A DNA stretch of 64,000 nucleotides from Brassica napus (Eukaryota; Streptophyta; Magnoliopsida; Brassicales; Brassicaceae): contig NC_063438.1 in assembly GCF_020379485.1 (NCBI RefSeq), forward strand, positions 2,232,001 through 2,296,000. Direction: 5' to 3'. Position 1 is the first letter of the stretch; the number at the start of each line of letters is the position of its first letter. Made by a program: the position numbers and the translations under genes. Shown one piece after another: positions 47,741-61,214 of this stretch. The notes beneath the pieces are model-generated. The model worked only from the letters and a program-made list of their open reading frames with translations. It did no database searches and had not been told where the DNA came from.

Positions 47741-49812
47741 CTTCAAAATTAAAAAACTTCTTTTTTTTTTCCCCCAAATAACCAAAACTCTATACCATAT
47801 CCCTTCCTCGAATCCTTCTCTAACCAAACCTCAACAAAACCAAAAAAGCTTCAAACTTTGAATCCACTTGCACAATCTGCAACTCTAGATTGATCCAACG
47901 AGCATCCTTGAACAAACCCAAATGAATCTCAGGGACAAAAACGCTCACGAGAGCGAGAAAGGTTCGAACTTTTCCGTCATTAGAAGCATCGAAAAGCTAA
48001 AATCTTCGACCCGGAGAATCAAGAACAAACCCTAAGACGGAAACGAAGAAGAATAGTTTAAAAAGGAACAAACTTTACAAAACATCGAATCGTAGAATTG
48101 ATGAGGAGGAGGAGATGAAGGAAGGAACCTGGAGGAGATTTTCATTGAGAGGTCGAGATGAACCCTTGTGCCTTGCCTCGAGTTCTGACTTCCTCTTTTT
48201 TTTTTTTTTTAATTATATAAGAGAATTTATTTATTTATTGTGACCTTAAAAAGTTTTTTTTTGTTTTTTGCCACCCTCAGATCTGCAGTAACAAATGTTT
48301 GGAACAAGGAAAAGATATTTTTGGGGAAATTATTTTCTTTATAAGGACCTAACTGGTTCAACCGCAGAGGTTGCGGTTACGGTTGCGGGAGTTTGCGGAT
48401 GCGGGTGGTTGCGGTTTCTAGCGGTTTTAAGAGATTTGTACGACTGGTTATGCGGTTAGAAATTGGTGCGTTTGCGGGATACTTATGACTGGTTAACTAC
48501 CAAATGCAGCAGCAGTTAAATAATAAATTAACAATATTTACATTTTATACAATTATAAAAATATCAAAAATAATAATATTATAATAAATATAAAAATTAT
48601 ATTTAGAAAGTTATAGTTTAACTTTTTTTTAAAAAATATAGAAAATATTTTTATTTTAAAGTTTTATAATATTAATTAAAATTTAATTGATATATTTTAG
48701 CATTTTTATAATTTCAATTTAATTTTTTTATTGAATTTTTTTATTTTTGTATTTATATTGTTTTGGAAAAAAATAATTTTTTTTTGTCATCCCGCAAACG
48801 CCCGCAACCGCAAACGCTAGCTGGAACCAGCTTTTGAATTTATGAGGTTCAGAGCGATTTGGAGCGCTTTGGAACGGTTTAGAGCGGTTTGAGCGATTGT
48901 TGCAAAACGCCAGCAACCGTTACCACTCGCAAAAGCTGCGTTTGCGGGTGGTAGCGGGAAAACCAGTCATACCCTAAATAGATGACGTTTTGTTTTTTTT
49001 TTCATTTTTATGGTTGCCTCCCCTTAAGCAAACTTGTCTTTTTTTTGATTAATCAATTGAATTGGGTTAGAAAAATGCAAATTGGATTATTAGTAGTTAT
49101 TAAAATCAGTTTGGAGAATGACATCATTTTTTAATTGACAAATATTTTATTACAAAAGTTCAATCTACATTACTTTTTACCAAACACAGTAATAACAAAC
49201 CAAAGTTCAACGTATTAGTAAAAATAACTAAAAGATTGTGAAAGAAGAAGAAGAAAAATACAACTAAACTTAAGTTGTAAACATAACACAATTTTAGAGC
49301 AGATAAAAAAAGGTGAACTAAGCAAACATCAAACGTATTTTTATTGTCATCACTTACCTATATTACTGCTTGAAATTTTTAAAATATCTCAAAAATCACT
49401 AATTCATAAAAATCCATGATAAATTTTCATAGATTATTGCTGATTAAATTTTACATTGTAAGATTTGATTCATCAGTTATAGGTTTTTCTTTTAAATTTT
49501 TTGATTTATCCATTTTAATACGTAATCAAATAAGAAAATGATCAATAACAAAAAAAAAACAAGTCCTTTATCAAACACAAAAAAAAAACTGAAATGATTT
49601 AGTTATTTTCCCGCAAGAAGAATAAAATAAAAGTGAGAAAAATAAAACTTTTTTATTCCATTGAACAAAGCAAAGCATCTCTCTGTATATTTATTTTCCT
49701 TTTAATTTTGATCAAAATATATAGACTACTTCATCACCACCGATCTCTCTAGACGGTCGCCTCCTCCTACCAACAAAAAAAGTCCCTCTCTTTCTCTAGC
49801 GATCAGCCAATC
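47741..49812. other. Divergent intergenic region with a MITE-like repeat
   Basis: The first 450 bases hold the 5' UTR (and perhaps a UTR intron) of the ankyrin gene. A GCGG-rich inverted-repeat element follows at 48353-48975. The rest is AT-rich, ending in the CT-rich 5' UTR of GDI1. Confidence 0.5.
48353..48975. repeat. hAT-like MITE with GCGG-rich ends
   Basis: The left end has CTAACTGGTTCAACCGC followed by many GTTGCGG motifs. The right end, reversed, has GGTATGACTGGTTTTCCCGC and the same motifs. The centre is nearly pure A/T. No target duplication could be fixed, so the class is inferred from its build, which resembles the hAT element at 37523-38100. Confidence 0.6.
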
Positions 49813-52464
49813 ATGGATGAAGAGTACGAAGTTATCGTTCTCGGTACTGGTCTCAAGGAGTGCATCCTCAGTGGCCTCCTCTCCGTCGATGGCATCAAGG
49901 TGATCCCATCTCAGTGACCACTATATCTCCTATTAGCTGAACTTTAAGCTCCAAGTTCCAGATCTGCCTTTAGATTAGCTAAAGATGTGATCTTTTGTTC
50001 AAAATAGGTACTTCACATGGACAGGAACGACTACTACGGCGGAGAGTCAACTTCACTTAATCTCAATCAGGTCCAATACAATACTCTCTCTCATGTTTAT
50101 GTTTAAAGATTAAATTTTTGATGTTGTTGATGATGTTGCTTTTTGTTTTGTTTTGCAGCTGTGGAAGAAGTTTAGGGGAGAAGACAAGGCTCCTGCTCAT
50201 TTAGGTTCTAGCAGAGACTACAATGTTGACATGATGCCCAAGGTTTTGATATTAAAGTCTAGCTTCATTTGTACTAATATACGAGTTACTACTACTACTA
50301 AAAGTGTTAATCTTTCGTTTGTTGTTGTGGTGGACTAGTTTATGATGGCGAATGGGAAGCTTGTTCGTGTCCTTATTCATACCGATGTGACCAAGTACTT
50401 GTCTTTTAAAGCTGTTGATGGGAGTTACGTCTTCGTCAAAGGCAAGGTACTAGCCTTTTCACAGAGCTGATTGATGCAGGCTTTTGCACTTTGAAGTCAT
50501 TTTTAACTGTTTTGATAATACCTTACAGGTTCAGAAGGTGCCAGCAACTCCAGTGGAGGCCCTCAAATCTTCTCTTATGGGTATTTTTGAGAAACGTCGT
50601 GCTGGAAAGTTCTTCAGCTACGTTCAGGAGTACGATGAGAAGGATCCGAAAACACATGATGGAGTGGATTTGAAGAGAGTTACAACCAAGGAGTTGATTG
50701 CGTAAGGCTGATTTTCTGTTGTCATTATCTAATTTTAGACTCTCTGCTACTAACTGTTAGATGTTTTTTTTTTTACAGGAAATTTGGTCTGGATGAAAAC
50801 ACTATTGACTTTATTGGTCATGCAGTGGCACTTCACAGTAATGATAGCCATCTCCATCAACCTGCGTATGATACTGTGATGAGAATGAAGGTAGTGAACT
50901 GCTCTTGTTGGACTTTAAAGTATGTATCTCCTTGTTATAGAAGTCTTGTTTTTTGACAGTGTTGCTTTGAATTTTTTTAATCAGCTCTACGCAGAGTCCC
51001 TTGCACGTTTCCAAGGAGGTTCACCGTATATCTATCCTCTCTATGGATTGGGAGAATTGCCTCAGGTTTTTCTTTTAATACATGCTTCGTTCCGTTGGTT
51101 GAACTATTTTGACGTTTCTGGATTATCTTTGAACTTATTTCTTCTATTACTTGTTTCAGGCATTTGCAAGACTTAGCGCTGTCTATGGTGGGACTTACAT
51201 GTTGAATAAACCTGAGTGCAAGGTATGACTTTGGCTTCCTTCAGCTCTTTGTTTTGCTGATTCTGCTGCTTACAGAAAGAGAACTTGTGACGCCATTAAC
51301 TGTTGCTTTTATAACAGGTGGAGTTCGATGAGGAAGGTAAGGTTATGGGTGTTACATCTGAGGGAGAGACTGCCAAATGTAAGAAAGTTGTCTGCGATCC
51401 TTCCTACCTGCCCAACAAGGTAATGACTGATAATCACATATCTTCTGGTTATTTACGTTAGGAGTATGTTTGATATGTTTTAACTTTTTATTTAAACAGG
51501 TGAGGAAGATTGGCAGAGTTGCTAGGGCGATTGCCATTATGAGCCACCCTATTCCAAACACCAATGATTCTCACTCGGTGCAAGTCATCCTACCTCAAAA
51601 GCAATTGGGCCGCAAATCAGACATGTGAGTTCTCTTATTCGTCTTGTGGTTGCACTGATAGAAGTAAATGAGTCTTTATGACTGAAACAAATTGAAACGT
51701 TAGGTCCATATATTATTAGGTGTGGTAGCTAAGTTATGTCTGATTATACTCTTGACTCTTGAGCTTGCTGAGATACCTTATCACTTGGTTCACACTTAAG
51801 TTTGGTAGGACACTCGTCTCAACAATATTGTTTTCTTGGTTATAATACACTGACATTATAGAACCTAGCCGTGTGTAAATATTGAGTGGGTTGATATGTT
51901 TGTTTCCCGGCTCATGATAACATTTTGATTGTAAATTGACAGGTATGTCTTCTGCTGTTCGTATTCACACAACGTTGCTCCCAAGGGAAAATTCATAGCA
52001 TTTGTGTCGACAGACGCAGAGACTGACAACCCTCAGACCGAGCTGAAGCCTGGAATCGACCTTCTCGGTCAAGTTGATGAGCTGTTCTTCGACATCTATG
52101 ATAGATACGAGCCTGTCAACGAACCCACTCTGGACAACTGCTTCATTTCAACGGTTTGTTTACTTAAAAGCCTTTATCTGTGAGCATCTCAAAGTTAGAT
52201 TGCTTCTAATAAAAACTTTTTTTTTAACTCCCGTCTTAAACAGAGTTATGATGCTACAACACACTTTGATACTACTGTTGTTGATGTGTTGAACATGTAT
52301 AAACTTATCACCGGCAAGGTAATGCTCCAGATTCTTACAAATATTGTTTTTTTTTTTCTCATTAACCCCACATCTTATGCGAGCTGGAAGTGATCACTTT
52401 TTGTGTGTTGCAGGAACTGGATCTAAGTGTGGACCTTAACGCAGCTAGTGCTGCAGAGGAATGA
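49813..52464 (+). CDS. GDI1: Rab GDP dissociation inhibitor
   Basis: Thirteen exons: 49813-49899, 50008-50070, 50159-50242, 50339-50446, 50529-50701, 50779-50890, 50985-51065, 51160-51222, 51318-51419, 51500-51624, 51943-52153, 52244-52318 and 52414-52464, giving 444 residues. Conserved sequence regions are complete: [36 protein letters not shown], the [14 protein letters not shown] region, [17 protein letters not shown] and [15 protein letters not shown]. The protein extracts GDP-bound prenylated Rab GTPases from membranes and recycles them through the cytosol. Every splice site is canonical and the frame is unbroken. Position matches At2g44100. Confidence 0.97.
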
Positions 52465-53844
52465 TTGAGAAAAAATGGCAAAGCTCTCTTCCTCTCTAGT
52501 CAAACAACTTGATGTACTGGTTGTCTTTATCCCATCTCAAACGTTCTCACTTGTCTCCTCCCTTCATGTTGTCTGTTTAAACACAAAATCAGTTTGATCT
52601 CCTCATGTTGTCTGTTTCATTCCTAAGACCAAAATGTTGGATTTCGTGGTTTATATGAAGTGGGGATTATTAAAGAATACGCTCTTGCAGTTGAACAATC
52701 CTCGCCTCTATGGTTCCTTTAGACTCGTTTCATGATCTTTGGCCCAGCTAAGTAAATCAACCAAATGCTGAGAACACTAAACTGGCTCAAATGAGGTAGT
52801 GTTTGTAAACTGATCACCGTCAGGGAGTGAGAACTCAGGTCTTTTTGCCAAAGAGAATGGTTGAATGGACCATACAACCGTGGATTGCAGTTGTTATAGT
52901 GTATTAAATCACCATTGAAGATAAGTTGCACCATTCAACCCGAAGGCTCCCTCCTGTGCACTATCTTTCACCAGTCACGACACATCTGGATTCTGGCTCA
53001 TCGCTGTAGTCTCTCACAGGACCTGACACATTGGTCATCATTCCCATTAATGCCAAAGGAGACACTTCTCCTCATCTTGTTCATCTCCTCATCTTTGCAT
53101 TCCCCACTCAAGCTTCCCATTTGGTGATAAGATAGCTCCTCATGTTGTTGACCTAGCCTTCTTCAGCGCTCGTTCAACCTCAGAAGCCTTTGAGATTCAT
53201 TCCAGCTAATGAAAAAGTGGTGGTTGTTAGGATTCAATCTTCTCCTCCTCCTCCATAGCTTCAGCCCAGTTCATCTATCACCTTCTCTAAATCGTTTAAA
53301 CGTCCATCTCCATATCCATACCTCTAGCGCTCAAAATTCAACTCTACTACCATTAAGCTGCAAAGGTGGTATAGTGTGTTACTTCTGCCAAAAAACCACC
53401 GTTTCTTGGAGACAAAAGGAACACCACTATTACCCAAAGGAGAGAAGTTCATAATAGATATCTCAGGAGACTGAGGTGAAACCATTGCTGAGACAGTGGA
53501 AGAATTAACCAGTCTCAACTCATCTCTTCTGTGAGCAAACAAACAAACAAACTCTCCTCCCACAACCTGTCTCGTCTTTACCTTCATTCAACCAAAAGCT
53601 AAGAAAACCAAACCGGCTCAAATGTGTTAGGATGTGTTAAACGTTAATCTGACAACCTTTCAGGGAAGTAGCCTGTATAAGAACTCAAAAATGTGATCAA
53701 CAAAGATTTTGAAAAACAAAGTTTATTAATTAAAGATTGTATTCGACTAAGATCAAACGGTCAAAACAAAGCAGCTCATATCCAATCCAAACAAAAAAAA
53801 AAACTATGAAATGGGGGAAAGATGATAGAAGGAAAGCTATTTCA
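52465..53844. other. Gene-free interval where MLO15 is expected, with direct repeats
   Basis: About 1.4 kb. Less AT-rich than most spacers, but every frame is broken. Two diverged direct copies of about 80 bases start at 52758 and 53589 (CAACCAAA, GGCTCAAATG, TCAGGGA and AGAACTCA in the same order). A minus-strand stretch around 53400-53500 could encode NFSPLGNSGVPFVSKK, family unknown. No MLO membrane segments were recognised. It may be a decayed gene or an untranslated transcript. Confidence 0.4.
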
Positions 53845-55033
<1,189 letters not shown>

Positions 55034-55240
55034 TTAAACCAAACAGCTATATCATAAAGTAAAGTTTTTTTAATATGTATACAAAACCTAGGAAGTGAGC
55101 TTGTCACTGGGTACAAGAGAACACTTATGGTTCGAGACGAAAGTATACGAGGAAGATCGAAGAAGCTTACTTTGAGAGCAAGTGAGATAGAGAGCGCGGC
55201 GCAGAGAGGAAGAAGAAGACGAATGAATCAAAATGGGTTT

Positions 55241-55312
55241 TAGGGTTTTAATTGTTAACCCTATTATTTTCTTTAAACGGGCCTAACATTGGGCCTCGGT
55301 TAATTTGGGCCC
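55241..55312 (-). promoter_or_regulatory. Telo-box and site II promoter elements of RPL7
   Basis: On the minus strand an AAACCCTA telo-box (55241-55248) is followed upstream by GGGCC-type site II motifs at about 55279-55312 (GGGCCT, TTGGGCC, TTGGGCCC). This pair drives growth-linked expression of plant translation genes through TCP and telo-box factors. Confidence 0.75.
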
Positions 55313-58300
55313 AGCATCCACTTACATAATTAACCGGACCATTGTAAAATACCTTAAACGAGTGGTCCAAGTTATGAGAATAATTATATGACAAACAAAA
55401 ATTCGTTTTGTAGTTCTCTTACAGGATTCGCTTGGTGCCTTGGTTACAAATTGAAAATCTGAAATGTTTCACTCTTATTATTTTATTATCGTCAGAAGTT
55501 TATAAAAAATCATGGTGCAAAGAATCGTATAGCCCCAACAAGGGTGAATACAATTTTGAGCTGTGAATATTAAATTTGGAGGCTAATTTTTGGTTACAGA
55601 ATGACCAAGTCCATGCTGTCTGGTAAACCATAGATCGAATACGGTTTATCTAAACTAGAAGTTAGTTAACTTTTTAATAATTAATTTAAAACATGCTGAT
55701 ATTCTGCACTAACTTGGTTACACTTGCACATATGGTCTTCTAGAAGAAATTTTAGTAACCGTAAAGCAAGAAAGAAGAAAGACGTTTATACGATAAGTGC
55801 TTGGCCACTTCTTTCGTCCCCATGAGGAAGACAACTCCTGAAAAAGGAAATAAAATATCAATCCTTTTCTAGAACCCTTATCCTACTCTTCTATTCTTAA
55901 CTATTAATTTATATTTTTAATTTTTAATTTTCAAAACCAATATAGATGTCAATCAAATAAGTAGAAACCAATCCACTTAAGTCAATCAACCAAGAAACAC
56001 ACAACACCCTCTTTGATTTCGTAGCGATTTCAAAGTTTCACTGTAAACCAACTATTGCTATCGTCGTGAACTTTGTTACTAGTAGATATTTATTTAGTAA
56101 GAATTTTGTTTAAAAAATATTGAATTTTTTTTAGGAGTTTATATATATATTACATATTTCTTTTTAAAAATTTACTGATCAAACTTAGACTGTAACTAAA
56201 CTTAAGGTGTGATTGATGACCAAAGGAATGCGAATGAACATTCAATTCCTTAGAGCATGTTTATTGGTGCAATCCCTTAGTGGGTGCTTAGTGAATTTTT
56301 AAATATTAAAATTGTGATGGGGTCAAAAAGAAAAGAACCAAACTATGAGGACTGGATGTGCAAAATAGCCAAAAGTAGCCATTGATGTTTCACGAGTCTT
56401 TCGAATGCGACGGCGAACTTGATTCCAACGATGAGCAGCACGACAGAGATGAACTGACGATGTCGAAACTGAGGTGGAGGAGAGCTGACGACGCCGATGA
56501 TTCAGGGACTGTGCAGTGGAGGAGAGCTGAGACGTTGGGGATTGATGATTGGAGCATCGGAGAGGGGAGAAACAACCAACCATGGTCTCCAATCTCGAGA
56601 TGCAGAGCGGCTTCATGGCGTCGAGGAGTCGTCGAGGTGTCGAGGACTCCCTGTTTCGCCACCGAGAGAAGAAAAAGAAAAAAGACGAAAGACGACACTG
56701 CTCCTCCAGCCAACCTGATTGTGCCACGTACCCGCTAAGCAACGTGCCTTCGAGACCCAAATTAGGCGACGTCCTTTGTTTAATTGTCTATTTTCCTTTT
56801 ATTTTAATTGCCAATTTAGCTAAACAACCCTCCTAAGCGACGCCGATAAACATGCTCTTATGGTTTCCATAAAAATACACTATTTATAAGAAATTAATTT
56901 CTTTTTATTCATTATCATTTTTTTTGTAGAGAATAACAAAGCAAAATGATTCTTCATTATTTTTGAAGAGGAACAATAATTCTCATTCATTCATTTTATT
57001 TTATTCTTTTTCATTTTTCTTTATTTTTTAGGTGTTTTTTAAATGGTCACCAGTCACACATTTAATGTTTTATTGGATTGTGTCTATAACTGGCTCTACA
57101 TAACGTAGTTTTCGTTAGTCGACAAAATTGTTACAGGAGTTGTCTCCCTTAACACTAGTGGCAGGTTTTTCTTTTGTGAAAATTGCCAAGGTTAGTGTTT
57201 AGGCTAATTATTGATATGAATAGGTGGTAAAATTAAACATGTGAACCAAAACGATATACTATGCCAATACACTCTACTTGACTAGCTAGATTACCTACGA
57301 CGGTGACTCGAGGATTGTTCTGTTTTCACTCGACAATTTTTGTTGATGATTCAAAACACAGAAGACGACAGAGAGATAATTACAATATGATATAACAATA
57401 ATAAAGGACGGTTGACAAAAGAAGAAGACCAATAATGTGAGAACAATGGACCCAGCTCTTATCAATGGACGACTATATTATTATTTTCCTTTCTCATACA
57501 CATCCACTAAAAACATTTTTGGCTATGTTCAATAAGGTTCATTTTAGCTAAAAACAAATATTATAACATTTACGAAAATCACATATTACAAGATCTACAC
57601 AAGAACATCTTTCTAAGTCATCATCACCCTCTGCATCCCCATCCCCTGCATATGGACATCACCGGTTTTGAATCTATGTGATAAAGTTTAGTCTTACTCT
57701 ATAACGGCCATCTAACATTTCTTACCACTTGGTCGAAGTTCCCAATAATTAAAACATGTATTAACCTAAGCTGTAGTAATTTTAAAATTAAAATTAATTA
57801 GTCCCCCACAATTTTTTTGGAACATAAACTAAAACGTTAACTAGTATTGTTTCCGTGGTTGATATTTGAATTAGTATCTTTGAACTATTGTTTGGCATTG
57901 TTGTGATGTAACAGTTAAACTATCTATGTAACGTACCGACACCGGGTTATGATTACCATGGGCTTATTCGCGAAGAAAAAGACGAAAAAGATTTTCGTAA
58001 TATATCAACAAAACTGTAAATTGTATTTTTCTTGGATTTCATGAATACAATGGGACGAAATGTAATCATGATAAGTCTGGTCATGAGAATGAAATACAAC
58101 ATATTCATATAGACGAAATTATATTAAAAATATCTAGCTATATAATGATTCACATGCATGTACACTGTATACAAAAAGAAAATATTTCCTTTTTGCAAGT
58201 GGTATATATAGTCTCTTGTTGTAGCTACATGATTTTTGTATTGCACACAGATGCGTTCAATTAATTACCTATGCACAACATGTTTTGTGACTAAATCAAG

Positions 58301-59596
58301 TCTTATATTTCCACTTTTTCATTTTTAACGTACGCACCTCAAGATTTTTGTTGTTTAATAATATGATATGAAATTCATGTGGCATTATTGTCTGGTCGAG
58401 AGGAGATGACTTGTGTGAGGCTGTAATTGTAAATCCGCGAAACGTACCTTTACGTCGGTGCATGTCATAGTCGACGTGTCACCGTACTGAAAATAACCAA
58501 ATCTAATATTAATGCATCCATGAGGCCTTCTAGAAGACTATAATGTAACTTCCCTCACAACATTATATATATGTAATAAGCTAATACGTATACAAACACG
58601 AGATGATATCATAAAACTTTAACAATTGAGCATAGATTAAGAATTTGTTTGATAGTGCGTGCTCCATGCAGAATGGATGTGAAGATGTAATTTAGATAAT
58701 GATAAAGCTCATGATCACAATATGTTTAATGATAATATCGGTTGACGGTTGCGTCTGTGAATACGACTCACTTTGTACGTATTACAGTATCATATATACT
58801 AGTATTATTTCTCCTTGTAAAGCTTCTAGAAGCCTACTGGCTTTCTTACATTTAAAATATTTTCCTAAATACAAAGCTAGGTCGGGACGACCTTTATCAA
58901 GATGGTTACGGGTACCGTTTTTCAAGGTGATGTGTAAACTTAATTGGAAGTTGAATTATTGACCTGGTTCATACATACATCGATTACGCTATATATGTAC
59001 CTCACGTTCAAAACTCTAACTCGATTAGAAGTCTTCCTATTGATCAATAACATGGACATATCAAGATTATGAAAATATGAAGATCAAAGATGTCACTGCT
59101 TTTGACCATTTGCGTCTCTATTTACTATGGTTGAATCAGGTGACATTGACAGGGAGAATATACACTTAATATTATCTAGTAATCTAGTTAAAAAGGCTAT
59201 TAGGTCAAAGCTACTTTTATACTTTAGTGTGGTAAAAGCGTAAAACATATAGTGGGACAGTATCAACTGATGAATATTAATACAATCAACTTTACCTAAC
59301 TTCACTTAACCTAAAAAAGTTACCTAATGTTACAACATAGACTATTTTTATGTAAATATATCTCGAAAATTTCACCAAAAATACGAATAATATAATATAT
59401 AGTTTTTTTTATCTCATCACTAAATCTATCAAGTATATCAACGTGGAGTTGATATACTGGTAAAGAAGTTGCGGCTGTAATTTCTGGTAAAGAAAACACT
59501 TTTTTTTTAAGTACATGAAGCTGCTAAAATTGGAAAAGTATAAACCGAACCGTCGCGTAGTTTTAAACCAAGACTCTATCGTCCTCCTCCTTCCCT
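55313..59596. other. Long intergenic spacer with a Harbinger-type MITE
   Basis: About 4.3 kb. Apart from the element at 56253-56857 I see no gene. The rest is AT-rich; short palindromic pieces such as GGTCGGGACGACC (58881-58893) have no evident meaning. The right end is the promoter of KMD3. Confidence 0.5.
56253..56857. mobile_element. Non-autonomous PIF/Harbinger-type element
   Basis: Inverted ends GAGCATGTTTATTGGTG and, reversed, GAGCATGTTTATCGGCG; the similarity extends about 40 bases inward. TTA stands at both sides (56250-56252 and 56858-56860), the Harbinger target duplication. The interior is GC-rich, with open frames on both strands but nothing I recognise. Its ends differ from those of the element at 8118-9654, so it is another family. 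Confidence 0.8.
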
Positions 59597-59604
59597 TATA
59601 TAAA
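59597..59604 (+). promoter_or_regulatory. TATA box of KMD3
   Basis: TATATAAA lies 135 bases before the ATG at 59732. It shows that the in-frame open sequence from 59609 is promoter and 5' UTR rather than protein. Confidence 0.75.
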
Positions 59605-59731
59605 GGCTTTGCCACCTTCGTTTCCTTTACCTTCAAACACGCTCAAAGTAATTAAACTCCCATCTTCTTCAGTGTTTGTTAAGCTCAATTCAAACTCAAC
59701 CCTCTTTGTTTCTTCTCTAACAAGTATAGTA

Positions 59732-61021
59732 ATGTCGAAAAAGAGAGCTGGTGACGTTTCAAAAGGTATTCACAAGTGTCACGGTTTGATTCCCGGTTTA
59801 CCGTCCGAGTTAGCTATCGAGTGTCTGGTCAGAGTACCGTACCAGTTTCAGTCCGATATGAAGTCTGTTAGCCGTTCTTGGCGCAGCTTACTATCTGACT
59901 CTTCGTTTACCAAAGAACGGCAGAGATGCGGCAAAGCAGAGCTTCTCCTCTGTTTGGTTCAACCGCTTACGCCGCCAAATCCAGCGTCCAAAGCGGTTGG
60001 AGAGACATTACTGGGTGAGAAAGAAGTGGAGGATGAGTCCCCGCGCGTTTCGGGGACGCCGCGGTTTGGGTTGAGCGTTTACAACGCCACTATGTCCACG
60101 TGGAACCGCGTCGCGTTTCCAGGTCAGCAGATCCCGCTTTTCTGCGAGTGCGTCGCGGTTCAGGCCTCCGGGAAGATTCTCCTCATCGGCGGGTGGGATC
60201 CGGAGACGCTACAGCCGGTGAAAGACGTTTACGTCCTCGAGCTCGCCGGAGAAGGAAGCGGAAGGAGGTGGAGAAAAGGAGCGTCTATGAACGAAGCGCG
60301 CTCCTTCTTCGCCTGCGCTACCGTCGGTTCCACGAAAGTGTACGTCGCCGGAGGACACGACGATCAGAAGAACGCTTTGCGATCAGCGGAGGTGTACGAC
60401 GTGGAGAAAGACGAGTGGTTGATGCTTCCTCCGATGACGGAAGGAAGAGACGAGTGTCAAGGACTCGCCATGGGCCTTCAAAAAGCCCATTTAAATTTTG
60501 ACAAGGACGGCCCATTATCGGCCCACTTATGTGACGGTTATACCGTTGGGAAGGAGCTAAGATTCTGCGTCTTGAGCGGTTACGGAACAGAGTCTCAAGG
60601 GAGGTTCCGCTCCGACGGAGAAGTTTACGATCCTGTAACAAACTCCTGGTCGAGAATCGAGAACGTGTGGCCGTTCTTTGATACTAGCCCTAGAGGCCGC
60701 ATCATCGACGGAGACATCAGAGGCTCCTCCTCTAAGTTATGGTGTTTCTCTGACTGTAAGAGAGAGTGGGAGACTGAAGACGAGTCAAGAAAATGGAGAC
60801 TTGATCTTGAAAGTATAGAGCTTCCGGTCACCGGAAGCTCGGTTTACGGAGGAAGTTTAGGAGGTGAAGCGGTGGTGATGAGTGGCGGGGGGAGTGAGAG
60901 TGGAGGCAGAGGAACGATGATGATGAGGAAGACGGAGGAGAAATGGAGTCGTGTCCATGACCATGAGATTCCTTTTGGTTTCTCCTCTCTACCATTCTCA
61001 CATGCTTCAATCTATGTCTGA
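59732..61021 (+). CDS. KMD3: F-box/kelch protein KISS ME DEADLY 3 (KFB39)
   Basis: Intronless, 429 residues. The F-box is at about residues 18-60 (LIPGLPSELAIECLVRVPYQ, then MKSVSRSWRSLLSD). Kelch repeats follow: LSVYNATMSTWNRVAFPG, KILLIGGWDPETLQPVKDVY, STKVYVAGGHDDQKNALRSA and a weaker set at the C-terminus. Family members are SCF substrate adaptors that target type-B ARR cytokinin regulators and phenylalanine ammonia-lyase for breakdown. A Gly/Ser-rich stretch with MMMRKTEEKW precedes the end. GC content is higher than in neighbours, as usual for intronless F-box genes. Synteny with At2g44130 and the sequence support KMD3 rather than KMD4. Confidence 0.94.
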   Translation: MSKKRAGDVSKGIHKCHGLIPGLPSELAIECLVRVPYQFQSDMKSVSRSWRSLLSDSSFTKERQRCGKAELLLCLVQPLTPPNPASKAVGETLLGEKEVEDESPRVSGTPRFGLSVYNATMSTWNRVAFPGQQIPLFCECVAVQASGKILLIGGWDPETLQPVKDVYVLELAGEGSGRRWRKGASMNEARSFFACATVGSTKVYVAGGHDDQKNALRSAEVYDVEKDEWLMLPPMTEGRDECQGLAMGLQKAHLNFDKDGPLSAHLCDGYTVGKELRFCVLSGYGTESQGRFRSDGEVYDPVTNSWSRIENVWPFFDTSPRGRIIDGDIRGSSSKLWCFSDCKREWETEDESRKWRLDLESIELPVTGSSVYGGSLGGEAVVMSGGGSESGGRGTMMMRKTEEKWSRVHDHEIPFGFSSLPFSHASIYV

Positions 61022-61214
61022 AATTTTTTAATAGATGTGATGAAACACAAACTGCTTTTTGATTAAACGTGTGTTTTTAAAAGTACAACATTGTCTTTGT
61101 GATCTGATCCGAAGATTCTAAAGATATGACCAAGCTTTTTTCATAGTGCAACATTGTATCTTGTCTGAAGGAAAAGAATTGTAAAATATTTTTTTTTTTG
61201 AATTTTGATGATGA

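Noticed and set aside
47741..47827. In-frame N-terminal extension of the ankyrin protein
   Set aside because: It runs through T-rich leader sequence; the Met at 47740 starts the acidic region expected for the family. Not excluded.
56382..56760. Overlapping long frames on both strands
   Set aside because: They lie inside a non-autonomous transposon and resemble no protein I know; not listed as genes.
59609..59731. In-frame N-terminal extension of KMD3
   Set aside because: It starts without ATG, lies just after the TATA box and has no match to the family N-terminus.
60100..60501. Arg-rich 133-codon frame
   Set aside because: Alternative frame inside the GC-rich KMD3 coding region.
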